Shown piece by piece: positions 1 through 8,709 of a DNA stretch of 64,000 bases. Made by a program: the position numbers and the translations under genes. The stretch covers positions 1 through 64,000 of the forward strand of contig JADKIH010000014.1 of NCBI GenBank assembly GCA_016721305.1, written 5' to 3'. The notes beneath the pieces were generated by a model. The model had not been told where the DNA came from. It saw nothing but the letters and a program-made list of their open reading frames with translations, and made no database searches. Positions within the stretch are counted from its first letter, which is position 1. Each line of letters opens with the position of its first letter. This DNA comes from Bacteroidota bacterium. Its GTDB lineage: Bacteria > Bacteroidota > Bacteroidia > AKYH767-A > 2013-40CM-41-45.

Positions 1-405
1 ATTCTGCCAAGCCGACTCAGTTACAACACGAATGTTGAGACGATGTTTCGGGTCCGCGCATGCATAGGCATCGCGTACATAAATAGTTTTACTTTGAAGA
101 TATCCGCAAACGCGATCATATAAACGATCGAATTTTGCAGGATCAAATTTGATGTTGATATCACCCCACCAAACTGATTTCTCAGTCAGATCATCACAAA
201 CAATGAACTTGTCTTTTGGTGAGCGTCCGGTAAATTTACCTGTATCAACTGCTAATGCTCCGGTGTCGGTAAGCATTCCTTCTCCGCAAAGAATTGTTTC
301 TTCAACTAATTCTGCAGGATTAAGATTCCAGTATGCATCTGCAACATGTTTGAGACCCAGGTCAGCAATGGTTGCATCCTTGGCTTTAAGGCCGAATTCG
401 TTCAT
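1..405 (-). CDS. pckA: Phosphoenolpyruvate carboxykinase (ATP), N-terminal part
   Basis: Gluconeogenic enzyme of the cytoplasm that converts oxaloacetate and ATP to phosphoenolpyruvate, CO2 and ADP. The first 135 codons are present and the gene runs off the left edge. Reading from the ATG at 403-405, the protein shows the family landmarks GEGMLTDTGALAVDTGKFTG and GRSPKDKFIV, which form the substrate-binding N-terminal domain of ATP-type PEPCK. The nucleotide-binding and metal-binding part of the enzyme lies outside the window. No frameshift is seen in this stretch. The gene stands alone upstream of a minus-strand lipoprotein gene, separated by 59 bases. Identification is secure for the visible part. 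Confidence 0.93.
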   Translation of the reverse strand, partial: MNEFGLKAKDATIADLGLKHVADAYWNLNPAELVEETILCGEGMLTDTGALAVDTGKFTGRSPKDKFIVCDDLTEKSVWWGDINIKFDPAKFDRLYDRVCGYLQSKTIYVRDAYACADPKHRLNIRVVTESAWQN

Positions 406-464
406 GGGAAAGGGTTTTTTTAGGCAGCACAAAGAAAATGAAAATTTGTCAAATTGCCATGATT

Positions 465-905
465 TTAGCGCTTGCCTTTATGTCGACAAAGCTGATTTTC
501 ATTAATATGAACCCATTTTGCGTCTTTCAGGTAATTTCGGGTCATGGTAATAAATTCATCTTGCTCAGCCTTCGATAGTTCGGTAAGGCGGAGGCAGAAA
601 TCGGTCTCACCCTCCCGGCCCCAGTGTGATTTTTCATAATCAATGTTTTTTCCCACTTTTCCTGCGAATGATCCAATTTTATCCTCAAATCCGGTGATAA
701 ACTCATTCTCCGTACCCGAACCAATCGAGTAAAAAGATACTGTAAGCCGGTATAAATCGGCTTTTAATGAGTCTGCGATCGGAGCGGAGCCTAATTGTGC
801 CTCAGTTTCGCTTTTTGCTGTCGAGCTTCCCTCAGTCGCTTTTTTAGTCGATTTGCATGCTGTCATCGTGATCACAGCAATGAGTGCCATGTGAATTATT
901 TTCAT
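465..905 (-). CDS. Small putative lipoprotein of unknown function
   Basis: I do not recognise a family for this 146-residue protein. The N-terminus is a short hydrophobic signal (about residues 3-15) followed by a lipobox-like M-T-A-C with Cys17, so export and lipid attachment are likely. A Ser/Thr/Lys/Glu-rich linker follows to about residue 40, and the rest looks globular, with aromatic and acidic residues and a Cys near each end of the last third. It ends in a basic tail. The gene lies 7 bases downstream of the DUF423 gene on the same strand and may be cotranscribed with it. A function cannot be assigned. Confidence 0.7.
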   Translation of the reverse strand: MKIIHMALIAVITMTACKSTKKATEGSSTAKSETEAQLGSAPIADSLKADLYRLTVSFYSIGSGTENEFITGFEDKIGSFAGKVGKNIDYEKSHWGREGETDFCLRLTELSKAEQDEFITMTRNYLKDAKWVHINENQLCRHKGKR

Positions 906-912
906 GTGTGTA

Positions 913-1302
913 TTATGATTTTCTGATTCCTAAATAAAGAAATAACCAACCGGCAATAAAAGATAAACCGCCAATGGGTGTAATAGGCCCGATAATTTTT
1001 TGAATCGATGTCAGGCCGGTCAATTCCATCGTCGATAGAATATAAAGCGATCCCGAAAAAAAGATCACTCCTGTTAAGAAGAACCAACCTGCATAATTGA
1101 TGTAGGAGTTAGTGTACTTCTCTGCAAGAATTCCAACTGCCAATAATGCCAATGCATGAAAGAATTGAAAGTGGACTCCTTTTTCAAATACTTCCATACT
1201 GCGTGGCGAAATTTTATCACGTAACTGATGTGCGGCCATTGCTCCGATAATTACTCCCAGTCCGCCCAGCATGGCACCAATCGATAAGAATGTTTTATTC
1301 AT
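913..1302 (-). CDS. DUF423 family small integral membrane protein
   Basis: A 129-residue membrane protein of the DUF423 (YgdD/TMEM256-like) family. It has four hydrophobic helices at about residues 4-24, 45-65, 70-92 and 103-126. The family signature lies in the segment around GAMAAHQLRDK (residues 21-31) and in F-E-K-G-V-x-x-Q-F-F-H-A-L-A-L-L (residues 39-54), which carries the conserved His and aromatic residues. The molecular role of the family is unknown. The length matches the family norm. It sits directly upstream of the lipoprotein gene, and the two probably share a transcript. Confidence 0.88.
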   Translation of the reverse strand: MNKTFLSIGAMLGGLGVIIGAMAAHQLRDKISPRSMEVFEKGVHFQFFHALALLAVGILAEKYTNSYINYAGWFFLTGVIFFSGSLYILSTMELTGLTSIQKIIGPITPIGGLSFIAGWLFLYLGIRKS

Positions 1303-1394
1303 TGTGTTACTCTTTTTGTTTTTCTGAATCGTTTCCTTTACGATCAGAATTTGGTTTGTTGTCTCCTGTTTCAGATTTTAAAACAAAGAGGCTA

Positions 1395-1422
1395 TAAAAA
1401 AAAGAGCCCCCGAAGGAGCTCT
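1395..1422 (-). terminator. Intrinsic terminator after the DUF4476 gene
   Basis: Read on the minus strand, AGAGCTCC-TTCG-GGGGCTCT forms an eight-pair stem with one G-U pair and a UUCG tetraloop. It is followed at once by a run of eight T. It lies 7 bases past the stop of the minus-strand DUF4476 gene. Confidence 0.85.
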
Positions 1423-1428
1423 GGTCGA

Positions 1429-2436
1429 TTATTTTCTTGTCGATATATAATTGGTAAGCGATTCTGTTGAACTTTCAAATTCGAATGCATCGTTCACTTT
1501 GTAGTAATTGCCTTTGTCGTATGTATGATCGTAGGCGTATTTTGCATACTCTAATTTTGTGTTTTCGAAATCAAACAAGCCCATTACTTCTTTCACTTGT
1601 TGTGCAGTTAAGCAGTTGTTTTGAAGAACCTGCTTAGCAATTGTAAGCTTTGTGTTTTCGAAATCTTTTGAACGAATAGTCTCCTTCATTTGCTCGAAGT
1701 CGCCGCCATTCATTGGAACAGGGCAGCCGATTGGACCATTGTAGCCTGTTACATAAACTATGGTTGCAGGTTGCGATGGAGGAGGTGTGTTCGATACCAC
1801 TGTTCCGCTGCTGCTGCTAGTAGTTGTAACTGTATGAGAAGTTGTAGTAGTTGTTGTACTTGAAGATTCTGAACCCATATCACCATCCATGCCTGAAGCG
1901 TGAATACTGATGTTTCCACCGTCGCCTCCTACATTCATTCCGATATTCAGATTGACATCATCGCTTGATCCGCCTGAAGTCGTAGTCTGAGTTTGGTGAA
2001 CCGTAGTTGTAGTTGTTGTTCCGCTTGGAGGAACTGCAACTGCTACCGGTGTAGCAGAATAAACAACCACTGTTTGTGTCGGTTGTGAAGGTGGAGCTTG
2101 TGCGATTGGAACTGAACTTACTCCGCGAGTTACATACTCACCTTTTTTGTTTTGTTTGATGTTCCATGTAACCTCTGAACCCATTTCAGTAAAGTACATG
2201 TTGAAGTCAACGAAGCCGAGCTTGGCATCGGCGAAAAGAATTCTGCATTTGTAATGGTCAGCAATGAGGCCGGTCATTTTCACATTCGTTTCCGGACTTG
2301 CATTCTGAAGAACGCCATTGAGGATAACCTGAAACTTCTCTCCGTTTTCCGTGAAGAGAATTGCATTGTTTGATTGGGCCACCGCTGCTGCAGTCATGAA
2401 AAGAGCGAGGCTCAGTAAGTAGACTATTTTTTTCAT
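1429..2436 (-). CDS. Secreted DUF4476 domain protein with Ser/Thr-rich linker
   Basis: A 335-residue exported protein. I start it at the ATG at 2434-2436, where a typical signal peptide begins (MKKIVYLLSLALFMTAAAVAQ has the charged n-region, hydrophobic core and A-x-A cleavage site). The longer frame upstream reads through an unlikely leader. After an N-terminal beta-type domain comes a low-complexity linker, about residues 135-235, made of Thr/Ser/Pro/Val runs. The C-terminal 95 residues form a DUF4476 domain with two near-repeats of the form D-F-E-N-T-K-L. DUF4476 is frequent in Bacteroidota secreted proteins and has no known function. A second, shorter DUF4476 gene lies at 43740-44489. The gene ends at a strong terminator. 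Confidence 0.85.
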   Translation of the reverse strand: MKKIVYLLSLALFMTAAAVAQSNNAILFTENGEKFQVILNGVLQNASPETNVKMTGLIADHYKCRILFADAKLGFVDFNMYFTEMGSEVTWNIKQNKKGEYVTRGVSSVPIAQAPPSQPTQTVVVYSATPVAVAVPPSGTTTTTTVHQTQTTTSGGSSDDVNLNIGMNVGGDGGNISIHASGMDGDMGSESSSTTTTTTSHTVTTTSSSSGTVVSNTPPPSQPATIVYVTGYNGPIGCPVPMNGGDFEQMKETIRSKDFENTKLTIAKQVLQNNCLTAQQVKEVMGLFDFENTKLEYAKYAYDHTYDKGNYYKVNDAFEFESSTESLTNYISTRK

Positions 2437-2717
2437 AATGGGTAGGGTTTGTTTTTTTTTTCGGAATAAAATTTTGTCGTGCTCCTTAACTAAAAGCATG
2501 CCAAACGGCGCAAAAATAGTAAAAAATCCTTGCCCCGGAAGCCGGTACGCCGGCTTCGGATCTATAGTCTCCACCATTAAATTGTTCATTATAAAGTCGT
2601 CCCAAATCTGACTTCAAAATATCCAAAAATGATGAAACGGCGTCCCCCAACCTAATCGTTGGTTGATTAATAAAATCAACGAGGAATGGCCTATATTCGC
2701 ACGATATTTCAGTTTCT
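2437..2717. other. Divergent intergenic region
   Basis: This 281-base gap separates divergent genes and must hold promoters for both. I see a small hairpin, GTTGATT-AATAA-AATCAAC, at 2662-2680 and a TATATTCG box at 2692-2699 that resembles the minus-7 element used by the tRNA-Leu promoter in this window, but without a well-placed upstream TTG. No gene is visible in it. Confidence 0.4.
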
Positions 2718-4057
2718 ATGCGGAATTTGCTCTTAATCGGTGCCGGACGCTCGTCATCCAATCTTATTCAATACTTGCTTCAACATGCTCAAGCCGAAAA
2801 CTGGACATTGACAGTTGGCGATGTTTCTGAAGAAAATGCAAAAAGTAAAACAGGCGGTCATCCGGCTGCCCGGGCAATCCGCTTCGATATTCAAAGTGAA
2901 GCCGACCGTAAAAAGCATGTGTCGGAAGCTGATCTGGTGATCTCTCTTTTACCGGCTCACATGCACTTGCCTGTTGCAAAAGAATGCTTGGCTCAAAAGA
3001 AAAATCTGGTCACTGCGTCTTACGTTTCTGCCGAAATGATGGAATTGCACGAGGACGCAAATCGCGCAGGTATCATTCTCCTGAATGAGTGTGGTCTCGA
3101 TCCGGGTATCGATCATATGAGCGCCATGCAAATTATCGATGAGGTAAAAATGCAGGCGGAACGATTACTTCTTTCAAATCATTTACCGGTGGATTGGTTG
3201 CTCCTGAATCGAACGACAATCCGTGGGGATATAAATTTTCCTGGAATCCTCGCAATGTAATTCTCGCCGGACAAGGTACTGCACGCTATATCGAAAACGG
3301 ACAATACAAATACATTCCTTATAATCGTTTGTTTTCTTCGGCTGAATTAATTCATGTCGATGGACACGCGAGCTACGATGGCTATGCGAACCGCGACTCT
3401 CTTTCTTACCGCAAGCATTACGGACTTGAGAATATTCCGACCATGGTACGTGGTACGCTTCGTCAGCAAGGTTATTGTCTTGCATGGAATGTTTTTGTGC
3501 AATTAGGCCTAACCGACGATACATATATCGCCGAAGGATCTTCTTCTTTGACTTACGCACAATTAGTCGAAGCTTTTCTTCCGTCATCTGCAAAAGGAAA
3601 AAATACAGCTGAGCGTGTTGCTGATTTTATGCAAACGAATGTTAATTCACCGGAAATTGAAATGGTGAAATGGACAGGAATACTGAGCGATGAAAAAATA
3701 AACCTGCCCGATTCTACACCGGCACAAATTCTTCAGCACTTACTCGAACAAAAATGGAAGTTGCGCGAAACTGACAAGGATATGATTGTCATGCAACACT
3801 TGTTTGAGTATACAAAAGGAGGGAAGAGAATCCTGCATTCGTCTTCACTGGTAGTAGAAGGTGAGAACTCTGTTTATACGGCAATGGCAAAAACGGTCGG
3901 ACTACCTGCAGCAATTGCAGCGCGTTTAATTCTGAATAAGAAAATAAATCTAACGGGTGTTCAAATTCCAACGCATCATTCAATCTATGAACCGGTGCTG
4001 AAAGAGTTGGCGAATTATGGTGTTAACTTTAAGGAAAAACAGACGGAGCTGATTTAA
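2718..4057 (+). CDS. Saccharopine dehydrogenase family protein (frameshifted)
   Basis: A NAD(P)-binding oxidoreductase of the saccharopine dehydrogenase/reductase (LYS9-like) family, about 446 residues once joined. The N-terminus holds the Rossmann dinucleotide motif GAGRSSSNL (residues 8-16); LLPAHMHLPVA and NECGLDPGIDHMSA are family landmarks near residues 77-137. The reading frame breaks near 3155: CAGGCGGA should read CAGGGCGGA, which restores G-G-T-I-T-S-F-K-S-F-T-G-G-L and joins the two halves cleanly. The reaction could be glutamate-forming saccharopine cleavage or reduction in lysine metabolism; the exact substrate cannot be told from sequence alone. The 3' end overlaps the convergent trmN6 gene by 29 bases. 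The break is probably a sequencing error. Confidence 0.85.
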
Positions 4058-4763
4058 GCTGAATGTAATATTCGCGTGTTAGCGCTACGTACTCTTTCGT
4101 AAAGGATCCGTCTTCTTCCTGAATAACAATTTCCTCTTCTGTAAGAGTGCTGAAGCGATAGCCGAATTTCATGATTAGTCGTTTCTCCTGCTTGTCGGCT
4201 CTCGTCTTTATGCGAACAAGATGATGGCAGAACAAACCTTTTCTCTGCGCCTTATCCATGAATTCCATTCCTTCTTTACAAGGAAGAATGAGAATGAAAT
4301 CGCCATATGGCTGCAGTAATTTTCTCACTCCATCTAACAATTCATCAAAAGTCAGTGAATCGGTGTGTCGTGCGTTGAGTCTCGATTCTTCGTTGGGTTT
4401 TGATGCATGGGCGAAGAACGGCGGATTGGAAACTATCAAATCATACTGCGCCGTTGTTTCATTTGCAAATTGCTGAAACGATTGATGAATTGGATTCAGT
4501 CTGTAAAACCACGGAGAAATGCGGAAGTTCTCTTTTGCCTGCTCAAAAGCCTTTTCGTCGATGTCGATCGCATCGATTTCTGCATTTGATTTTTGTGCAA
4601 TCATCAACGCAATCAAGCCTGTGCCCGTACCGATATCGAGAATTTTTTTTGCAACTCCGGGATCAACCCATGAGCCCAACAGGACAGCATCGGTGCCTAC
4701 CTTCATTGCACACTTGTCCTGATGAACAGTGAACTGACGGAAACGAAAAGTGGTGTCGCTCAT
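4029..4763 (-). CDS. trmN6: tRNA1(Val) adenine-37 N6-methyltransferase
   Basis: A SAM-dependent methyltransferase of the YfiC/TrmN6 family, which modifies A37 of tRNA-Val. I start it at the ATG at 4761-4763, giving 244 residues. The SAM-binding motif I is LDIGTGTGL (residues 42-50), an acidic D-I-D-E follows at the end of strand 2, and the N6-adenine catalytic motif NPPF lies at residues 113-116. The N-terminal F-R-F-x-x-F-x-V-x-Q-D-x-C-x-M-K-V-G-T-D is typical of the family. The gene converges with and overlaps the saccharopine dehydrogenase gene. The product acts in the cytoplasm on tRNA. Confidence 0.87.
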   Translation of the reverse strand: MSDTTFRFRQFTVHQDKCAMKVGTDAVLLGSWVDPGVAKKILDIGTGTGLIALMIAQKSNAEIDAIDIDEKAFEQAKENFRISPWFYRLNPIHQSFQQFANETTAQYDLIVSNPPFFAHASKPNEESRLNARHTDSLTFDELLDGVRKLLQPYGDFILILPCKEGMEFMDKAQRKGLFCHHLVRIKTRADKQEKRLIMKFGYRFSTLTEEEIVIQEEDGSFTKEYVALTREYYIQLKSAPSVFP

Positions 4764-4937
4764 ACATTTGGATACCCTAAGGTAGTAATTATCTATCAAT
4801 ATTCATCGTACGAAAAATAACTGCCAATTTAAGGATCGCCCGAATTCCTTATCGTTCCAAATTCAAAACCGGGTTCAGTTGTTAAAATAGGGCTTAGAGA
4901 TGGTTTTCTTTTCTATAATATCACAAAGTCATTTTGC

Positions 4938-5510
4938 TTATTCTTCCTCTTCGTCTGCGTCCTTTTCCTCTTCACCCGAATCACCCAAATAGATATCCAA
5001 AAGGCCTTCAGGGAGGTTGAGATAAATGCGTTTATTTTCTTCGTCGATGTCGAGGATCACATCTTCATTGAGTGGGAAAAGCACTTCACGTTCGCCGACG
5101 ATACATCGGGCGATGTACTGCATAGGGTATTCAGCTACCTCAACGATTTCGCTTAATTCTCCGTAATTTTCATCTTCGGCTGTGAATCCGGCTAAATCGG
5201 TCCAGGTCAGAAACCGACTTTTTTTCTTCTCCTTAATCTTTAAAGCATAAATATCGAGTCCGGTGATCTTCTTCGCATCAGCATCACTGTTTACATCTTC
5301 CAGCTTTGCATGAAATTCATTTCCGTAAACCTGCATGTCTTCTACTAAAAAAGGAACGGGCAAGCCATTGATGAGTATGAAAAGGTATTTGGCTTTTTTC
5401 AGAGCTGTAGGACTCGACAAATCGGTAATGCAATGCACCACGCCTTTGTAGCCGTGCGATTTATTTATCACACCTATTCGGGTCAGATCTTCTTTGGAAA
5501 GTGTTTTCAC
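4938..5510 (-). CDS. rimM: Ribosome maturation factor RimM
   Basis: A 16S rRNA processing factor that binds S19 and the 30S head during late assembly. The 190-residue protein has the N-terminal RimM beta-barrel starting R-I-G-V-I-N-K-S-H-G-Y-K-G-V and the C-terminal PRC-barrel with a sequence like L-F-P-L-N-E-D-V-I-L-D-I-D that is usual in RimM. An acidic tail rich in Glu and Asp ends the protein. It follows rpsP on the minus strand, the common rpsP-rimM pairing, but a hairpin with a T-run lies between the two genes and may reduce read-through. Confidence 0.93.
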   Translation of the reverse strand: MKTLSKEDLTRIGVINKSHGYKGVVHCITDLSSPTALKKAKYLFILINGLPVPFLVEDMQVYGNEFHAKLEDVNSDADAKKITGLDIYALKIKEKKKSRFLTWTDLAGFTAEDENYGELSEIVEVAEYPMQYIARCIVGEREVLFPLNEDVILDIDEENKRIYLNLPEGLLDIYLGDSGEEEKDADEEEE

Positions 5511-5572
5511 GGCTATGCTATCATTTGGTGTATTTGCCTTCTGGAAATGGCATTCTACAATCGCTCAAAAAT

Positions 5573-5608
5573 AAAAAAATCCGCCCTGATCAAACAGAGC
5601 GGATTTTT
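5573..5608 (-). terminator. Terminator or attenuator between rpsP and rimM
   Basis: The arms AAAAATCCGC (5575-5584) and GCGGATTTTT (5599-5608) are perfectly complementary, with further pairing inside the loop. On the minus strand the stem is followed by a T-run. It lies 20 bases after the rpsP stop and before rimM, so it may partly uncouple the two genes. Confidence 0.75.
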
Positions 5609-5627
5609 ATGCTTTAGTGAAGAAAGC

Positions 5628-6158
5628 TTATGCTTCTGCAGGAGCTTCAGCTTCGCCTTCAGCTGCAGGAGCCTCAGGAGCTGCTTCTTCAACCGGCGGA
5701 GGAGTATTCTTCGCGCGAACGGCTTCAGCAATTGCTTCTTTACGTTTTGTTTCTTCAGCAAGACGTGCTTCTTTTTCCTTCTCAGCAGAAGTAGAGAGAC
5801 GCTTCTTTTTCTCTTCGATCTTACCGGATTTCGACTCTAACCAAGCAGTGTATTTAGCATCTGCCTGCTCTTGAGTAATTACTCCTTTCAGAACGCCTTT
5901 TGCAAGGTGGTTTCTGAACAGAACTCCTTTGTAAGAAAGAATTGCACGACAAGTGTCAGTTGGCTGAGCACCTTTTACAAGCCATGATAAGGCTTTGTCG
6001 TTGTTTAATTCAATGGTCGCAGGGTTCGTGTTTGGGTTGTAGTTACCGATAACTTCGATGAACTTACCATCCCTTGGAGCACGAGCATCTGCTACCACAA
6101 TATGATAATAAGCGTTGTGCTTTTTACCATGACGTGATAATCTGATTTTTACTGACAT
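5628..6158 (-). CDS. rpsP: 30S ribosomal protein S16 with long C-terminal tail
   Basis: The 176-residue S16 starts at the ATG at 6156-6158. The S16 core is M-S-V-K-I-R-L-S-R-H-G-K-K followed by Y-x-I-V-V-A-D-x-R-x-P-R-D-G-K-F-I-E and I-G-x-Y-N-P. The core ends near residue 85, after which an extra segment of roughly 90 residues follows: a charged Lys/Glu helix and then an Ala/Pro/Glu-rich tail. Such extensions are common on Bacteroidota S16. A promoter (6243-6273) and two small hairpins in the leader (6192-6226) lie upstream. An upstream in-frame ATG would pass through the promoter, so I reject the longer start. Confidence 0.95.
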   Translation of the reverse strand: MSVKIRLSRHGKKHNAYYHIVVADARAPRDGKFIEVIGNYNPNTNPATIELNNDKALSWLVKGAQPTDTCRAILSYKGVLFRNHLAKGVLKGVITQEQADAKYTAWLESKSGKIEEKKKRLSTSAEKEKEARLAEETKRKEAIAEAVRAKNTPPPVEEAAPEAPAAEGEAEAPAEA

Positions 6159-6191
6159 TTTTCTATCTTTTTGATGGTTATCTTCCCTTTT

Positions 6192-6226
6192 CCGCTGACC
6201 TAAGCGGAGTGGCATTCTCCTATGCC
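6192..6226 (-). promoter_or_regulatory. Paired hairpins in the rpsP leader
   Basis: On the transcript, GGCAT-AGGAGA-ATGCC is followed four bases later by CCGCT-TAGGTC-AGCGG. Both stems are perfect five-base-pair helices with six-base loops. They lie between the promoter and the start codon, a position where ribosomal protein genes often carry autoregulatory RNA. No known leader family is recognised. Confidence 0.5.
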
Positions 6227-6242
6227 GTTTTAAAAAGGGACG

Positions 6243-6273
6243 CAAAGATGCACTTTTCTGCTTAACAATCAAA
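6243..6273 (-). promoter_or_regulatory. Promoter of rpsP
   Basis: On the minus strand, TTTG (6270-6273) is followed after 19 bases by CATCTTTG (6243-6250). This fits the Bacteroidota pattern TTTG-N19-TAnnTTTG except for the first base. It lies about 85 bases before the rpsP start. Confidence 0.65.
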
Positions 6274-6416
6274 GCCTGATGCCATTAATCCGCTTAAAAA
6301 ACTCATCGTTTTGATAAGAATTTCAAAAAAATGGAAAATCGACCTTTTTTGTTGGTATTTTTGAAGACTCAGGACCGGGAAAACCGGTTTTTTTGTGGCT
6401 TTCCCCATTAATCCGA

Positions 6417-8612
6417 ATGAAAGAGAATTATCTCGAAGAATTGAATGACGCCCAAAAGGCTGCTGTCGTCCATGCGAATGGGCCGGTCATGATTATTGCC
6501 GGCGCAGGGTCGGGTAAAACGCGTGTGCTTACTTATCGAATCGCCCACCTTGTCTTCGCGAAAATCCTTCGCATCGAATCGGAAAAGTTGGGTTACCCGT
6601 CGAACTTTACTATTTACGATACCGACGATTCAAAATCGCTCCTGAAAGATATTATTCGGGAACAAGGTCTCGACGATAAAATCTACAAACCGGATGTTGT
6701 GCTGAATCGTATTTCAGCAGCTAAGAATAATTTGTACTCATGGCAGGAATATCAGGCCAACGTGCATTTTGTGAGCGATGATCATTCGTCGGGCCGACCA
6801 AAAATCGGGCAGCTCTATGAAATTTATGCAAAGCGCTGTTTCAAAGCATCGGGAATGGATTTCGATGATTTGCTTTTCAATATGTATGTGCTGCTTACGC
6901 GTTATCCTGATCTGCTTCACAAGTATCAGCATAAATTCAAGTACATATTAGTTGATGAGTTTCAGGATACGAATTATGCTCAGTATGCCATCATCAAAAA
7001 ACTGGCGGCTGCTCACGAAAATATTTGTGTAGTTGGCGACGATGCACAATCGATCTATGCTTTCCGCGGAGCTAATATTCAAAATATTCTTTCTCTTCAA
7101 CGTGATTACCCTGATTTACAGGTTTTCAAACTGGAGCAGAATTATCGTTCAACAAAAAACATCGTTCATGCTGCTAATAGTGTGATCGAAAAAAATAAAA
7201 ATCAGCTGAAGAAAGACGTATGGACGGACAACGACCATGGCGAAAAATTAAGCTGATGCGTGCGCTGAGTGATAACGAAGAAGGAGTGATGGTGGCCAAT
7301 GCCATCTTCGAAACGAAAAATGAATTTTCAGTTTCATAATAAAGACTTCGCTATTCTTTATCGTACAAACGCTCAGTCACGTTCAATGGAGGAGGCCTTA
7401 CGGAAGATGGGAATTGCCTATCGGATTTATGGCGGACTTTCATTCTATAAACGAAAAGAAATAAAAGACTTGCTTGCTTATTTCCGTCTGGTGATCAATC
7501 ATGACGATGAAGAAGCATTTAAGCGAATTATCAACGTGCCTGCTCGTGGTATCGGTAAAACTACGGTTGAAAAACTTACCGTTACAGGCGCTGAAAACGA
7601 AAAAAGTTTGTGGCAACTGATCGAAAATCCACATGTAAATCCGTGTGCATTTAACTCAGGGACACTTGGTCGATTAAACGATTTTGCGACCATGATTCGC
7701 AGTTTCAAAGTGAAGCTGAAAATTGATAATGCGTTTGATCTGGCAACAACGATTGCCACATCAACCGGATTACTGCGCGAATTGTATCAGGATAAAACGC
7801 CGGAAGGTTTGAGTCGTTACGAGAACGTTCAGGAATTGCTCAATGGTATAAAAGAGTTTGTTGAAACAGGCAGAAGTATAACTCCGGCCGGCGACGAAGA
7901 ATTGAATCAGGATCCGGATGCAGTAAGAACATTGGATCAGTACATGCAGGATATTGCATTGTTAACGGATGCTGACGACGATGAGGATGGAGATAACGAT
8001 AAAGTTTCGTTGATGACGATTCACGCTGCGAAAGGACTTGAATTTCCGACGGTGTTTGTTGTCGGGCTCGAAGAGAATTTGTTCCCTTCGCAAATGTCGA
8101 TGGATTCTCGTGAGGATTTGGAAGAAGAACGTCGTTTGTTTTATGTTGCTATTACTCGTGCTGAGAAGAAATTGTTTATCAGTTACGCGAATTCTCGTTA
8201 CAAGTGGGGCAATCTGATTAATTGCGAACCCAGTCGTTTTATAGAAGAAATAGATCCGGAATTTATAGAGGACACGAGCCCTCGTCAGCAGAAGAGTAAT
8301 TTCGTTTTTGATGAAATGCCTTTCGATCGATGGGATCGTCCGGCACCAACTAATACGCTGAGTAATATTCAGCAGAAAATGAATGTGCCAAAGAATCTTA
8401 AAAAGGTTACCCAGTCTGCCCCTTCGAATTTTGAAGCAAGCGATACCGCCGGAATCCAAGTCGGAATGGAAGTAGAACACTCAAAATTCGGGCTAGGCAA
8501 GGTCGTTTTAGTCGAAGGAAATCCCGGCGATCTAAAAGCAACAGTCTTTTTTGAGGGTTTTGGCAACAAACAGCTTCTTTTGAGGTTTGCAAAGCTCCGG
8601 ATTGTTGGCTGA
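6417..8612 (+). CDS. uvrD: UvrD/PcrA-type DNA helicase (frameshifts and internal loss)
   Basis: Superfamily 1 3'-5' DNA helicase of nucleotide-excision and mismatch repair, about 732 residues as reconstructed. Visible motifs: Q-motif region L-N-D-A-Q-K-A-A-V; Walker A AGAGSGKTR (28-36); motif II VDEFQDTN; motif III GDDAQSIYAFRGA; motif IV QNYRSTKNI; motif V TIHAAKGLEFPTVF; motif VI EERRLFYVAITRA; and a C-terminal Tudor-like end. The protein jumps from RIAHL directly to VFAKIL near 6552, so about 45 residues containing motif Ia are missing in frame. Two compensating indels lie at about 7241 (one A lost) and 7325 (one T gained). A native gene would be near 775 residues. Start is the ATG at 6417; no other ATG in frame gives the conserved N-terminus. 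Confidence 0.88.
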
Positions 8613-8635
8613 TAACGTTAGATTCGATATATTTG
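8605..8635 (+). promoter_or_regulatory. Promoter for the DUF4290 gene
   Basis: TTG (8605-8607), 20 bases, then TATATTTG (8628-8635), matching the Bacteroidota minus-33/minus-7 pattern. It begins inside the last codons of uvrD and precedes the DUF4290 start by about 74 bases. Confidence 0.6.
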
Positions 8636-8709
8636 CATCAATACCGTTTAAAACGGCTTAGCGGAGCATTTCGCATTTTACAGCATCCGCAAAATCCAAA
8701 ATTATTTAC

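Noticed and set aside
149..505. Plus-strand open frame of 118 codons
   Set aside because: It lies antisense to pckA and the end of the lipoprotein gene. Its translation has no family features, while the minus strand encodes recognised PEPCK.
1429..2589. Longer N-terminus for the DUF4476 protein
   Set aside because: The upstream 51 codons have no conservation signal and precede a clear signal peptide start at 2436.
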